A stretch of DNA of 8,518 nucleotides from UBA2965 sp036526135 (lineage in GTDB: Bacteria > Pseudomonadota > Gammaproteobacteria > Pseudomonadales > Azotimanducaceae). Made by a program: the position numbers and the translations under genes. A model generated the notes under the pieces. The model did not search any database. It was not told the origin of the DNA and saw nothing but the letters and a program-made list of their open reading frames with translations. Positions within the stretch are counted from its first letter, which is position 1. Every line of letters begins with the position of its first letter. Positions 1-7,544 of the stretch are shown piece by piece. Location: the NCBI GenBank assembly GCA_036526135.1, contig DATCZA010000020.1, positions 1 to 8,518 of the forward strand. The letters run 5' to 3'.

Positions 1-695
1 TTGAGCGCTTCGATGTTCATGGCCACCCGCTTGCGGAAAGCGGCGAGATCCATGTCCGCATAGGAGGTGTGTCTTCCCATGGCGAGATCGGGGCAGTCGA
101 GCTGGACCGTGGCGCCGGCGGCGGCAATGGCCTCGTACTCGTGGCGCATGGCCTCGGCGATGGCGAACACGTACTCCTCATCGGAGGCGTAGTACTCGTT
201 ACCGAAGAACAGGGAGACCACACCCGGCGAGGCGGCGCTGGAGAAGATCCCCTCCACGTCGGCGCCTTCAGCCGACCGGCACAGGTTGACCATGTCCAGA
301 GCGGCTGCTTCGGCGTCCTGCACGCCGATCGGCGCGTTGCAGGCCGGGGCCGAGCGCTTGCGCCGGCCGGGATTGGCGGCAACGATCTCCGCGCTCCGGG
401 GATACGCATCGAGGTCGGCGAAGTAGTAGCGCTCCGGAGACTCACCGCCGAACCCGCTGAGTCGGTCCTTGACGTAGGTGGCGTAGCTGGGTTTCGACAT
501 CTCGCCGTCGTTGACGATGCTGATACCCGCCGCCACCTGTTTGTCCACGGTCTCCTGGACGGCCGCGGCGACCCGCTCGGCAAGCGCCCCCTCGTCTACC
601 GGGATGCCGTCCCCTTTGGCCCACATCATCTGAATGAGATCATCCGGGCGCGGCAGGCTGCCCGTATGGGTCGTGAGAATTCGGTCTGCGCTCAT
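1..695 (-). CDS. MetE-like cobalamin-independent methionine synthase family protein (3' end outside window)
   Basis: The 231 visible codons belong to the short, single-barrel proteins related to the C-terminal half of cobalamin-independent methionine synthase, a zinc-dependent methyltransferase TIM barrel. Seen directly: the N-terminal strand THTGSLPRP (residues 9-17, with His10), the family signature NDGEMSKPSYATYVKDRLSG (62-81), and a QLDCPD strand (198-203). The zinc-binding His-x-Cys and the last Cys of the family would lie downstream, beyond the left edge, so catalytic competence cannot be judged. The start ATG is preceded by GGGGA about 6 bases upstream, and the TTHTGSLPRP segment sits where family N-termini begin. 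It is divergent from the deacetylase-like gene. It is far too short at the N-terminus to be full MetE, which carries a second barrel first. These stand-alone homologues may make methionine from other methyl donors or take part in demethylation; the substrate cannot be read from sequence. Family assignment is confident, function is not. Confidence 0.88.
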   Translation of the reverse strand, partial: MSADRILTTHTGSLPRPDDLIQMMWAKGDGIPVDEGALAERVAAAVQETVDKQVAAGISIVNDGEMSKPSYATYVKDRLSGFGGESPERYYFADLDAYPRSAEIVAANPGRRKRSAPACNAPIGVQDAEAAALDMVNLCRSAEGADVEGIFSSAASPGVVSLFFGNEYYASDEEYVFAIAEAMRHEYEAIAAAGATVQLDCPDLAMGRHTSYADMDLAAFRKRVAMNIEAL

Positions 696-740
696 GTGCT
701 TCCCCGTGGCCTTCCGCCCGAAGATTAGCTCATCTGCAAA

Positions 741-755
741 GCGGCTCCCAGCCGC
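741..755. repeat. Short perfect inverted repeat in the MetE-like/deacetylase divergent gap
   Basis: GCGGCT, a CCC spacer, then AGCCGC form a perfect 6-bp hairpin inside the 144-base gap between the two divergent starts. No T-run follows on either strand, so it is not a rho-independent terminator. It could be an operator half-site pair or a leader hairpin of the MetE-like mRNA, but in such G+C-rich DNA it may be chance. I found no convincing -35/-10 pair in this gap; TAAGAT at 793-798 is only a weak -10-like match for the plus-strand gene. Confidence 0.3.
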
Positions 756-827
756 AGCCGGGGGCCGCCGAAACTCGGCAAGCGCCTTCTGCTAAGATCC
801 CCCGACTCTCGAGCGACCCAACCGGCC

Positions 828-842
828 AGGACCAAATCCTTG
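828..842 (+). promoter_or_regulatory. Ribosome binding site that decides the TTG start of the deacetylase-like gene
   Basis: AGGA at 828-831 lies 8 bases before TTG at 840-842. No ATG or GTG occurs in the same frame in the roughly 70 bases upstream that I read. The first beta strand of the CE4 fold (KISLTIDNG) begins two codons after the TTG. Together these support TTG as the real start, which usually gives reduced translation compared with ATG. Confidence 0.6.
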
Positions 843-1487
843 GGCAAGATCTCCCTGACAATCGACAACGGACCGCATCCGACAGTCACTCCCGAAGTGC
901 TCGACGCGCTCGCCGACAGGCAGGTCACCGCCACGTTCTTTCTGATTGGCCAGGAGGCGGCACGACCCGGCGGGCTGGATCTCATCGAGCACATCAGCAA
1001 GGCGGGCCATCCGATCGGCAATCACACCTGGAGCCACACCGTTGCGTTCGGCCTGAACCCGGGCGCGTCGGCCATCGCCGACGAGGTCGCCCGAACGCAG
1101 AAGCTGATCGCGCCCTTTGCGAGCCAGCCACCCATGTTCCGTCCCGCCGGTGGCGGCGGGCGGCTAGACTCGAGCCTCCTCTCAGCGGAGCTCATCGACT
1201 ACCTCTGCCGCGAGCGCTACACCTGCGCGTTGTGGAACGTGGTGCCCCGAGACTGGGAAGACCCGCAGGGCTGGGTAAACCGGGCGCTTCGAGAGGTCGG
1301 CACGCTGGACTGGAGCGTGGTGGTCGTTCACGACGTCATCGACGGGAACGCCGATCAGATTGCCGCCTTCATCGACCGGGCCCGGGATGACGGCCACGAG
1401 TTCGTCACGGACATCGCGCCCGAGTGCCTGCCCATCGTGGGAGGGGCCATCACCGCCGACCTGGCGGCCTTGACCGGCTCACGTTAG
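840..1487 (+). CDS. Polysaccharide deacetylase-like protein (CE4 / NodB homology domain), cytoplasmic
   Basis: This 215-residue protein is essentially one NodB homology domain, the fold of metal-dependent N- and O-deacetylases acting on chitin, peptidoglycan or related substrates. Visible motifs: motif 1 as TIDNGP (7-12), with the catalytic-base Asp9 kept but Asn10 where the second, metal-binding Asp of the usual TFDDGP stands; motif 2 HTWSH (62-66), giving the two metal-binding His; motif 3 FRPAGG (100-105); motif 4 PRDW (136-139); motif 5 VVH (162-164). It starts directly at the first strand and has no signal peptide or membrane segment, so an intracellular, probably small or soluble substrate is more likely than cell wall. 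The start is TTG (see the RBS entry). The gene is divergent from the MetE-like gene and convergent with addA, 25 bases apart, so it is probably transcribed alone. The true substrate is unknown; other CE4-fold hydrolases such as amidases remain possible. Confidence 0.88.
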   Translation: MGKISLTIDNGPHPTVTPEVLDALADRQVTATFFLIGQEAARPGGLDLIEHISKAGHPIGNHTWSHTVAFGLNPGASAIADEVARTQKLIAPFASQPPMFRPAGGGGRLDSSLLSAELIDYLCRERYTCALWNVVPRDWEDPQGWVNRALREVGTLDWSVVVVHDVIDGNADQIAAFIDRARDDGHEFVTDIAPECLPIVGGAITADLAALTGSR

Positions 1488-1512
1488 AACCATCTCCTGC
1501 GGGCCGCGGCGT
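1488..1512. other. 25-base convergent gap, no clear terminator
   Basis: The deacetylase-like gene and the AddA-like gene end tail to tail here. The gap holds an 8-bp palindrome GCCGCGGC (1503-1510) but no T-run on either strand. I therefore cannot call an intrinsic terminator; termination may be Rho-dependent or lie within the opposing coding regions. Confidence 0.5.
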
Positions 1513-4500
1513 TTACGGGTAACCGGCTGGAGCCACCACCTCCAACCGCCCGTGACGCGGCAGGTACAGCGCCGTTTTCACGGGGCGGTCCTCGAGCTGC
1601 TCGAAAAGCCGCCGGTAGCCGTCGAGCTGTTCCTGATAGCGCTCGCGCTCCTGGGCGAAAAAGTCCTCCAGATCCGACCCGGCGTGGTAGCCGGATTTGT
1701 AGTCCACGATCCAGCGCACGCCATCCGCGTCCACGAAGGTGCGGTCGACGACGGCGTTGACCAGTCGCCCGTCGATCATGCCCGCGATGGGAAGCTCACA
1801 CGCGCCTTCCTCGTGGCTGCCGCTCAAGAGCCAGCGCCCGGTCTCGCTGTCAAGGGTTCGTGCCAGCGCGTCGGCAACCACCGCCGCAGACCGATCCAGA
1901 TCGTCGGGTCGCGTTCCCATGGACTGCAGGAGGACGGGTATGCGGGTCAGCAGATGCTCGCGGTGGGCATCAGTGAAGTCCTCGGCACCCACCTGACCCA
2001 CCCGCTCCAGCAACCGGTGCACCACCGTCCCGATCCGGCGCGCCTGCACACCGGCCCAGTTGTATTCCACCGGAGCGGCTCGTTCCCGGGTCTCCAGCTC
2101 CGGCTTCCAGGCCACCCGATCGCCAAGCGGCGGCTCCCAGTCTGCGGCGATCCGATTCAGCCTCTGATCCGGAACCGTGGGCCCGGCGGCAGCGCCACCG
2201 CTGGTGTCGAGGGCGGCCTCGAACTCCGCGCCGGCTGTGGCCCAGAGGTCGGCGAGCAGACTGCCTGAGGGCGGCGTGAAAGGGTCCTTGTCCGGATCGA
2301 TGGTGGCGGAGAGCACCAGCCGCTCCCGGGCCCGCGTGCACGCAACATAGAGCACACGCTGGTTCTCGTAACGCTCCCGCACCTGCTGCTCCGCACGGAT
2401 CAGCTTCACCAAAGGCGGGTCTTGAGCAACCTCCGCTGCCCGCAGAGGGGCCAGCAGAACTTCCTCCCGACCATCGGCCTCGAGGAACGGCAGCCAGTGA
2501 AGCATGGTCGATGCTGGACGGCCGGGGGCCCGATCCAGTGCCGGCAGGACCACCAGATCCCACTCCAGGCCTTTGGCCCCGTGCATGGTGAGAACCTCCA
2601 GCTTGACCCCCTCGCTTTGCGGGTCGCCCTCGGCGTGCCGCCCGGCGAGGCTTTCTCTGAAGTCGTTCCAGTCCTCCAGAAGACCGCCCCGCTCGGCGGC
2701 ATCCAACGCATCCAGATACACGGCGGCATCACGCCGCGCCGCCTCGTCGGGGCAACATTCGGGCCCACCGAGCCGGCGCCAGGCCCCGTCGACAAGCGCA
2801 CGAACGGAGAAGCGCCGCCAGGCCAGGCGCGCGTCGCCCAGCACGTCGAAGACCCGCGCAGCCCGTCGTCGGGGCTCTCCCGCCAGGCGTGCAAGGGCAT
2901 CGGCCTCCAGCGGCGAGCGGCCGTCACCGGCGAGCGCGTGCAGATCGGCAAGGGTCAGCCCGCATACGGGCGAACGCAGCACCGCGAGCAGAGCGGCGAC
3001 GTCCGCAGGCTGGAGGATCACCCTGGTCAGGGCCAGCAGATCCTGCACGACGGGCCGGTTGCCGAGGGGGTCCAGCTTCACCGCGCGGTAGGGCACCCCG
3101 CGGCGAACCAGCGCCGGCAGGATTTCTGCCAGATGGCTGCGGGCCCGAACGATGATGGCCGCCCGGTATTCCGCATCGTCTCGATGGTCGTCCAGGGCGC
3201 GACTGACCAGATCGGCCACGGCCTCGGCTTCGGCCGACCGTTCGGATCGGGCAAGAACCTCCACGGCACCGCCAGCGCCCCGCTCCCCGTCGGAAGGCGC
3301 ATAGGCCACGGCTCCAGCAGCGGCATCCTCCACCTCCGGAAAGATCGGACCCAGGTGGTCGTTGACCCAGCGGACGATCTCCTCCCGGGAGCGGAAGTTG
3401 CTCGCCAACCGCTTCGACTCCAGCGAAAGTGGCCCAAGGCCCTGGTCCCGGACACGGATGAACAGACCCACCTCCGCCTCCCGAAAGCGATAGATCGACT
3501 GCATCGGGTCGCCCACCAGGAAGAGGCTGCGGCCGTCGCCCGGCTCCCAGCCTGCCGTGAGCTTCTCCAGCAGGTGCAACTGGCTGAAGTTGGTGTCCTG
3601 AAACTCGTCAACGAGAACGTGCCTGATGCGCCGGTCCAGATAGAGGCCGAGGTCGGTCACGCCGTCCTCGTCGCCAAGCCCCCGCAGAGCGGCAGCAGCG
3701 AGCCCCGCGTAATCAGTTCGCCCGCGCCGGGCAAACAGCGTCTCCAGCTCTACGGCGGCACGTTTGAGAACCTGAACGAGCGCGTCGAGCACCTGCCAGC
3801 TCTCGTCGTCGTAGCGCGGCGCCGGCAGTCCGCGGGCCCGGTGGAGGGCCTCGAGCAACCCGGCGTTCTCCCCGAACGCGCCGAGGAGCGCTTCGAATTC
3901 CGCCTTCTCCTCGCTCTGACGCTGAAACCCGTTGCTCACGTTCACGCTGCGCCGAAAGGCCGGCTTGCTCAAGTTCGCGGTGAGCAAGGCGGCCACCAGC
4001 GCGTTCCAGTGATCGATGCGCTCAGGATCGGGCCGGGGCAGCCCGTCGGCTTCCAGGAAGACAAGGGTGGTGGATTCACGGTTCTCGTCGCGCAGCGTGC
4101 GGGCCGCCGCCCGCAGCAGGCCGGCAAGCTCAGCAGAGGAGAAACCGGCCGCGGAGAGCGCCGCGTTCAGGGCCGCATCGGCCCGTTCGAGCCTGCCCCG
4201 CACAACCTCCTCCAGGGCGGCTTCCAGCACGCCGCGCTCCGCATCGCCGGCAATGCCCGCCGCCCGCAACCACTGCTCCCGCTGGGCTAGCAGGCCGGCA
4301 AGAAGGTCCTCCACGCCCTGACTCTGGTGATCGCGCCAGTCCAGCAGAAGCTCCAGGGCGGGAGCGACCCCGTCGGAGGTTCCGACCAGGCTCAGCACGC
4401 CGCGTGCGGCCTCGCGGTAAAGCGACGCCGTGTCGTCGGCGGGCGCCGGGACAGGACCCAGGGCGCTGGCCACCGGCATGGTTCGGGCCAGGTAGTAGTT

Positions 4501-4842
4501 GAAGCTGTCGATGGTGCGGATGAGCAGACGTTGCGGATTCTCCAGAAGCCGCCAGGCCGCCACCCGGTCACGAACCTCGCGGGCGCGGTTCAACGGACCC
4601 TGCTCGTGAGGCTCATCGGATTGGAAGTCGGGGTCCAGGAAGCGAAGCACACGTTCACGCATCTCCGCTGCCGCCTTGCGGGTAAAGGTAATGGCCAGCA
4701 CCTCTTCCGGCGCCTCTACCGTTCCCAGCAGGCCTAGAAAACGCTCGACCAGCAGCGTGGTCTTGCCCGATCCGGCCGGAGCCTGGACGATGACGGAGCG
4801 ATCCGGCTCCACGGCCTCGGCGCGTGCTCTTCGATCAGTCAT
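1513..4842 (-). CDS. addA: AddA-like ATP-dependent helicase-nuclease (UvrD/REP helicase with C-terminal RecB-type nuclease)
   Basis: A 1109-residue superfamily 1 helicase fused to a nuclease, the motor and nuclease subunit of an AddAB-type complex that resects double-strand breaks for RecA-dependent repair. Visible helicase motifs: I APAGSGKT (21-28), Ia AITFTRKAAAEMRERV (50-65), Ic TIDSF (110-114), II VDEFQD (411-416), III GDPMQSIYRFR (444-454), IV LASNFRS (479-485), V TMHGAKGLEWD (752-762), VI YVACTRARERL (832-842). The C-terminal PD-(D/E)xK nuclease shows GTVVHRLL with His942, Asp1033 in VVDRTF, and DYK (1047-1049), so both activities look intact. The chosen ATG overlaps the end of addB by 8 bases and has AAGGGGG 8 bases upstream; the frame stays open for 70 further codons into addB, but that stretch is only antisense-like noise. 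The symbol is given by architecture and partner gene. Proteobacterial members are often labelled only as UvrD-helicase domain proteins, and RecB is the main alternative, but there is no RecC or RecD neighbour. Confidence 0.93.
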   Translation of the reverse strand: MTDRRARAEAVEPDRSVIVQAPAGSGKTTLLVERFLGLLGTVEAPEEVLAITFTRKAAAEMRERVLRFLDPDFQSDEPHEQGPLNRAREVRDRVAAWRLLENPQRLLIRTIDSFNYYLARTMPVASALGPVPAPADDTASLYREAARGVLSLVGTSDGVAPALELLLDWRDHQSQGVEDLLAGLLAQREQWLRAAGIAGDAERGVLEAALEEVVRGRLERADAALNAALSAAGFSSAELAGLLRAAARTLRDENRESTTLVFLEADGLPRPDPERIDHWNALVAALLTANLSKPAFRRSVNVSNGFQRQSEEKAEFEALLGAFGENAGLLEALHRARGLPAPRYDDESWQVLDALVQVLKRAAVELETLFARRGRTDYAGLAAAALRGLGDEDGVTDLGLYLDRRIRHVLVDEFQDTNFSQLHLLEKLTAGWEPGDGRSLFLVGDPMQSIYRFREAEVGLFIRVRDQGLGPLSLESKRLASNFRSREEIVRWVNDHLGPIFPEVEDAAAGAVAYAPSDGERGAGGAVEVLARSERSAEAEAVADLVSRALDDHRDDAEYRAAIIVRARSHLAEILPALVRRGVPYRAVKLDPLGNRPVVQDLLALTRVILQPADVAALLAVLRSPVCGLTLADLHALAGDGRSPLEADALARLAGEPRRRAARVFDVLGDARLAWRRFSVRALVDGAWRRLGGPECCPDEAARRDAAVYLDALDAAERGGLLEDWNDFRESLAGRHAEGDPQSEGVKLEVLTMHGAKGLEWDLVVLPALDRAPGRPASTMLHWLPFLEADGREEVLLAPLRAAEVAQDPPLVKLIRAEQQVRERYENQRVLYVACTRARERLVLSATIDPDKDPFTPPSGSLLADLWATAGAEFEAALDTSGGAAAGPTVPDQRLNRIAADWEPPLGDRVAWKPELETRERAAPVEYNWAGVQARRIGTVVHRLLERVGQVGAEDFTDAHREHLLTRIPVLLQSMGTRPDDLDRSAAVVADALARTLDSETGRWLLSGSHEEGACELPIAGMIDGRLVNAVVDRTFVDADGVRWIVDYKSGYHAGSDLEDFFAQERERYQEQLDGYRRLFEQLEDRPVKTALYLPRHGRLEVVAPAGYP
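4835..4842 (-). other. addB-addA start/stop overlap (translational coupling)
   Basis: The last bases of addB and the first of addA share ATGACTGA: ATG opens addA and TGA closes addB in another frame. A purine-rich ribosome binding site (AAGGGGG, about 4851-4857) lies inside the addB tail, 8 bases before the addA ATG. Such an overlap usually means coupled translation and balanced amounts of two subunits of one complex. Confidence 0.8.
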
Positions 4843-7471
4843 CTTCCGAGCCCCCTTCCCCGTCGCGGTAAGGATCCCGGTCCCGGATGCGGCACAGCGC
4901 GTGGAGGTGGCAGGTCTTGCAGGCGTCGGCGTCTCTCGGATCCACGGCAGCGCGACCCGACCTGAAGTCCTGGGCCAGCGCATCGAGCAGGCCGCGCCAG
5001 CCGGACAGGAGCGCCTGCCAGGAGCCCAGCTCCCCGTAGCGGGGACCGGCATCCGCCAGCGGGATCACCCCGGCGGTACCCGGATCACCGTCGGCAATCC
5101 CATCGAAGCGCGAATCGTCCGCGCGGATACGCGCAAAAGTGATGGCGGCCGGCGCCGAGGGCATGGACACCGCATAGGCCGGCAGCTGGGGGTCCACGAT
5201 GCGCGCTTCCGGCAACCAGGCATTGCGGGACGTGCGGCCCGTTTTGTAGTCGATGAGCATCAGCCGCCCGTCGGGCAGCCGATCAAGGCGATCGATCTTG
5301 CCCTCCAGCTCCAGGCCCGCGAACGTCATCGCCACCTCGCCTTCCCGATCCACCACCTCGAAACCGGCTCGCTGAACCTCCAGCCCCAGCCACCGGGTAA
5401 GTGCCCGAGCGACGCGGCGCTCCTCGAGACGGCGAGCGCCCGGGCCGAGAATGGCGCGGTGCCGGCTCACGAGATCGTCCACGGCGGCCGCAGCCGCGGC
5501 CGCGATGCGATGCTCGCGGGCGTCGCGATCCAGCCCCTGCAGTGCGGCCTGGCCATCCAGGTCTTCCCAGAAGCGCTCGAGGGCACGATGAATCACGGTG
5601 CCTCGCTGGGCCGCGTCGAGCCCCGGGCGCGGCGGGGTGAGATCCACCGCACCGAGTCGCCAGCGCGCGAATGCCCGGAACGGGCAGTCGGACTGGTCAC
5701 GCAGCACGCCGGTTCCGCCGCTGACGGGACCGGCCGGGCGCTTCGGAGCCTCATGGTCCTCGAACGGCTCTGCAAAACGTGCCCCGGGCGCCGGCGTCGG
5801 CGGGGGCGCGTCAATGACCGGCAAATGGCGGAGCAGGCCGGTGATCTCCAGCGCCTGATCCTCTACGCCCCGGGCATAGCTGCCGCGGACATCGGGGGCC
5901 GACGCGCAAAGCGCGTCCAGCTCCAGCTGGGCCCTGGCCAGGCATCCGTCTCCGCTCGCCCGCGGCACGGATGCCTGAACGGCAGCCGGTATCAGCGGTT
6001 CGCGAACCGGCGAACCCGGCCACGTCGCGCTGTCCAAGGTGGTGATCCAAACCGCATCGAAGCTGGAGCCGAGCGCCTCCTCGACGCCGAGAACCTCCAC
6101 GGGCACGCCGGGGTTGCGCTCACGAAAGACGCTGGATCGGGCACGCTCTGCAAGCTGTCGCAGGGCTTGCGTACGGGACCAGGGCCCGGCGGCCACCACG
6201 TCCAGAGCGCCGAAACTCTCCAGCAGATCGTGCCAGCGATTGAGCACCTGATACTCGCGGCTGTCCAGGGGCCGCCCCGAGGCGAACCCGAGAGCCGACA
6301 GCTCCTGCTGAAATCGGCCCGCCCAATCCGACGGCCATGCCGACTGAGCAGCCGCCTCGCGCAGCGTTTGCCAGCTCTGGAGCGCCTCATCGAGGGCTGC
6401 CGCACCGACCCCGTCGAGCGCCCAGCGCAGCTCGTTGACGGTCACCTCGAAGGGTGCCCGGGAAACCAGGCGCGCCAGCGCCCGGGACCGATCGAGCGTC
6501 TCGTCGGGCCAGCCGGCGAGAAAGGGAGAGCGCAGCAATCGGCCCGCCTGAGGCTGGGTGAGCCGCTGGCTGCCCAGCTCCAGAAAGGCCAGGGCGTCAG
6601 CAACCAGGGACCATTCCGAGAGGCGTCTGCCCAGGGAAACGTGAAACGGCTCGGCACCTCGCGGACCAAGGACTGATGCCGGCGGGTCGAACACCTCCCG
6701 GAAAATGGACTCCACCCGCTCGAGCCGTCCCGCCAGATCCGGGACCACCACGGCGACCGTTCGCCCCGGCTCCGCTTCCAGCACAGATCGCGCCCAGCCC
6801 GCCGCGCCGCGCAGCTCGTCGTCAGGAAGATGAAAGCGGATGAGCTCCATTGCCGCCGTCTGGGAAGTTCGGGACGCAGACCCTTCGGGGCGTCCGGAGA
6901 CCGCGCAGCCCATAGCCTCGAGCGCATCGAAGATGCGGACCTGCAGCGGCGTCATCGGCAGATCGAAGCCGGCCAGCTCCAGTCCCTGCGGGATCGCCAA
7001 GTGGCCCGCCTCGATGAGTCCCGGCAGCTCCCCGGCGAACGCCCATTCGTCCACCACACCGCGCCGGTCACACTCGGTACGGTACGCGGCAGCCCAGCCG
7101 CGGAACGCCCGTGCGTCCTCCGACAGCATGAGCTCGGGCCAGCGCTCCGGCGCTTCCAGGGCGTGCTCGTGGATGAGCCGCCATGCCCGCTGCGCCAGCG
7201 CCGCCACCTCGGGGTCGCCGATGAACACTTGGCGATCGATGAGCGACTGCCACAGCCACAGCGCCTGATGGGCGCCGATGGGAACGCGATGATCGGTGGC
7301 GGTGAGGAAGTAATCCTCGCGCTGATTGGCCAGCCAGGCCGGGAAGCTCTGAATGCGCGGCGGCACCCAGGCACCGGCCCCGCCGGCCGCCCGCTCCAGA
7401 GCCACGCGACGGGAAAGCGTTCGGGCGAGCCTGGCGGTGGGCGTCACAACGAGGGGCGCAATCGGGCTCAC
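4835..7471 (-). CDS. addB: AddB-like DNA repair protein with PD-(D/E)xK nuclease and Fe-S staple
   Basis: An 878-residue protein resembling the AddB subunit of AddAB, and closest in size and start to the roughly 900-residue proteobacterial 'probable DNA repair protein' branch of that family (from memory, TIGR03623). The N-terminus (VVTPTARLARTL, 8-19) occupies the helicase-like position but has no Walker A P-loop, so the helicase domain is probably inactive and structural. The C-terminal nuclease shows GTVIHRAL with His628, Asp727 in GKIDRLDRL, and DYK (741-743). Cys596 (in CPFRAFA) and Cys851, Cys854, Cys860 (C-x2-C-x5-C) match the four-cysteine 4Fe-4S staple that closes the AddB nuclease domain. 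The start is GTG: an in-frame TGA lies six codons upstream with no other start between, and GAGG stands 5 bases before the GTG. It is the upstream partner of the AddA-like gene and overlaps it by 8 bases. A seven-Ala run around residues 660-668 lies in the nuclease domain. The symbol reflects architecture; it differs from Bacillus AddB in being shorter and lacking the P-loop. Confidence 0.9.
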   Translation of the reverse strand: MSPIAPLVVTPTARLARTLSRRVALERAAGGAGAWVPPRIQSFPAWLANQREDYFLTATDHRVPIGAHQALWLWQSLIDRQVFIGDPEVAALAQRAWRLIHEHALEAPERWPELMLSEDARAFRGWAAAYRTECDRRGVVDEWAFAGELPGLIEAGHLAIPQGLELAGFDLPMTPLQVRIFDALEAMGCAVSGRPEGSASRTSQTAAMELIRFHLPDDELRGAAGWARSVLEAEPGRTVAVVVPDLAGRLERVESIFREVFDPPASVLGPRGAEPFHVSLGRRLSEWSLVADALAFLELGSQRLTQPQAGRLLRSPFLAGWPDETLDRSRALARLVSRAPFEVTVNELRWALDGVGAAALDEALQSWQTLREAAAQSAWPSDWAGRFQQELSALGFASGRPLDSREYQVLNRWHDLLESFGALDVVAAGPWSRTQALRQLAERARSSVFRERNPGVPVEVLGVEEALGSSFDAVWITTLDSATWPGSPVREPLIPAAVQASVPRASGDGCLARAQLELDALCASAPDVRGSYARGVEDQALEITGLLRHLPVIDAPPPTPAPGARFAEPFEDHEAPKRPAGPVSGGTGVLRDQSDCPFRAFARWRLGAVDLTPPRPGLDAAQRGTVIHRALERFWEDLDGQAALQGLDRDAREHRIAAAAAAAVDDLVSRHRAILGPGARRLEERRVARALTRWLGLEVQRAGFEVVDREGEVAMTFAGLELEGKIDRLDRLPDGRLMLIDYKTGRTSRNAWLPEARIVDPQLPAYAVSMPSAPAAITFARIRADDSRFDGIADGDPGTAGVIPLADAGPRYGELGSWQALLSGWRGLLDALAQDFRSGRAAVDPRDADACKTCHLHALCRIRDRDPYRDGEGGSEDD

Positions 7472-7482
7472 CCGTGCCTCAC

Positions 7483-7513
7483 CCGATCAAGGCGAGCCGA
7501 ACGGCTCGATCGG
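7483..7513. repeat. Hairpin-forming inverted repeat in the DUF1330-addB gap
   Basis: Within the 73-base gap, CGAGCCG (7493-7499), AA, and CGGCTCG (7502-7508) form a perfect 7-bp inverted repeat, in practice a 6-bp stem with a GAAC loop. A second pair, CCGAT (7483-7487) and ATCGG (7509-7513), encloses it with a bulge on one side. On the minus strand no T-run follows, so it is not a classical terminator. It ends about 12 bases before the addB GTG and close to its ribosome binding site. It could act as a weak terminator, an RNA-stability element after the DUF1330 gene, or a leader structure modulating addB translation. Confidence 0.4.
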
Positions 7514-7544
7514 ACAGTACCCGGCCAAGGGCGGGGAGACCGCC

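Noticed and set aside
69..728. A 219-codon plus-strand frame at the left end
   Set aside because: It is antisense to the MetE-like gene, whose minus-strand frame carries clear family motifs but runs off the window edge without a stop.
1503..1510. GCCGCGGC palindrome between the convergent genes as a bidirectional terminator
   Set aside because: No loop of usable size and no T-run on either strand; such octamers are common at this base composition.
2422..4290. A 622-codon open frame on the plus strand, antisense to addA
   Set aside because: It lies wholly opposite the AddA-like gene, whose motifs are all intact. The translated product is rich in Gln, Gly, Pro and Arg with no recognisable domain. 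Long antisense open frames are expected in G+C-rich DNA with biased third positions.
4843..5052. A 70-codon N-terminal extension of addA up to the first upstream ATG
   Set aside because: The extension lies inside the addB C-terminus and reads as noise, whereas the ATG at 4842 is two dozen codons before the Walker A motif as expected and has a ribosome binding site.
4676..6676. A 666-codon open frame on the plus strand, antisense to addB and the addA start
   Set aside because: Same reasons: no domain, low-complexity composition, and it crosses the addB-addA junction opposite two well-supported genes.
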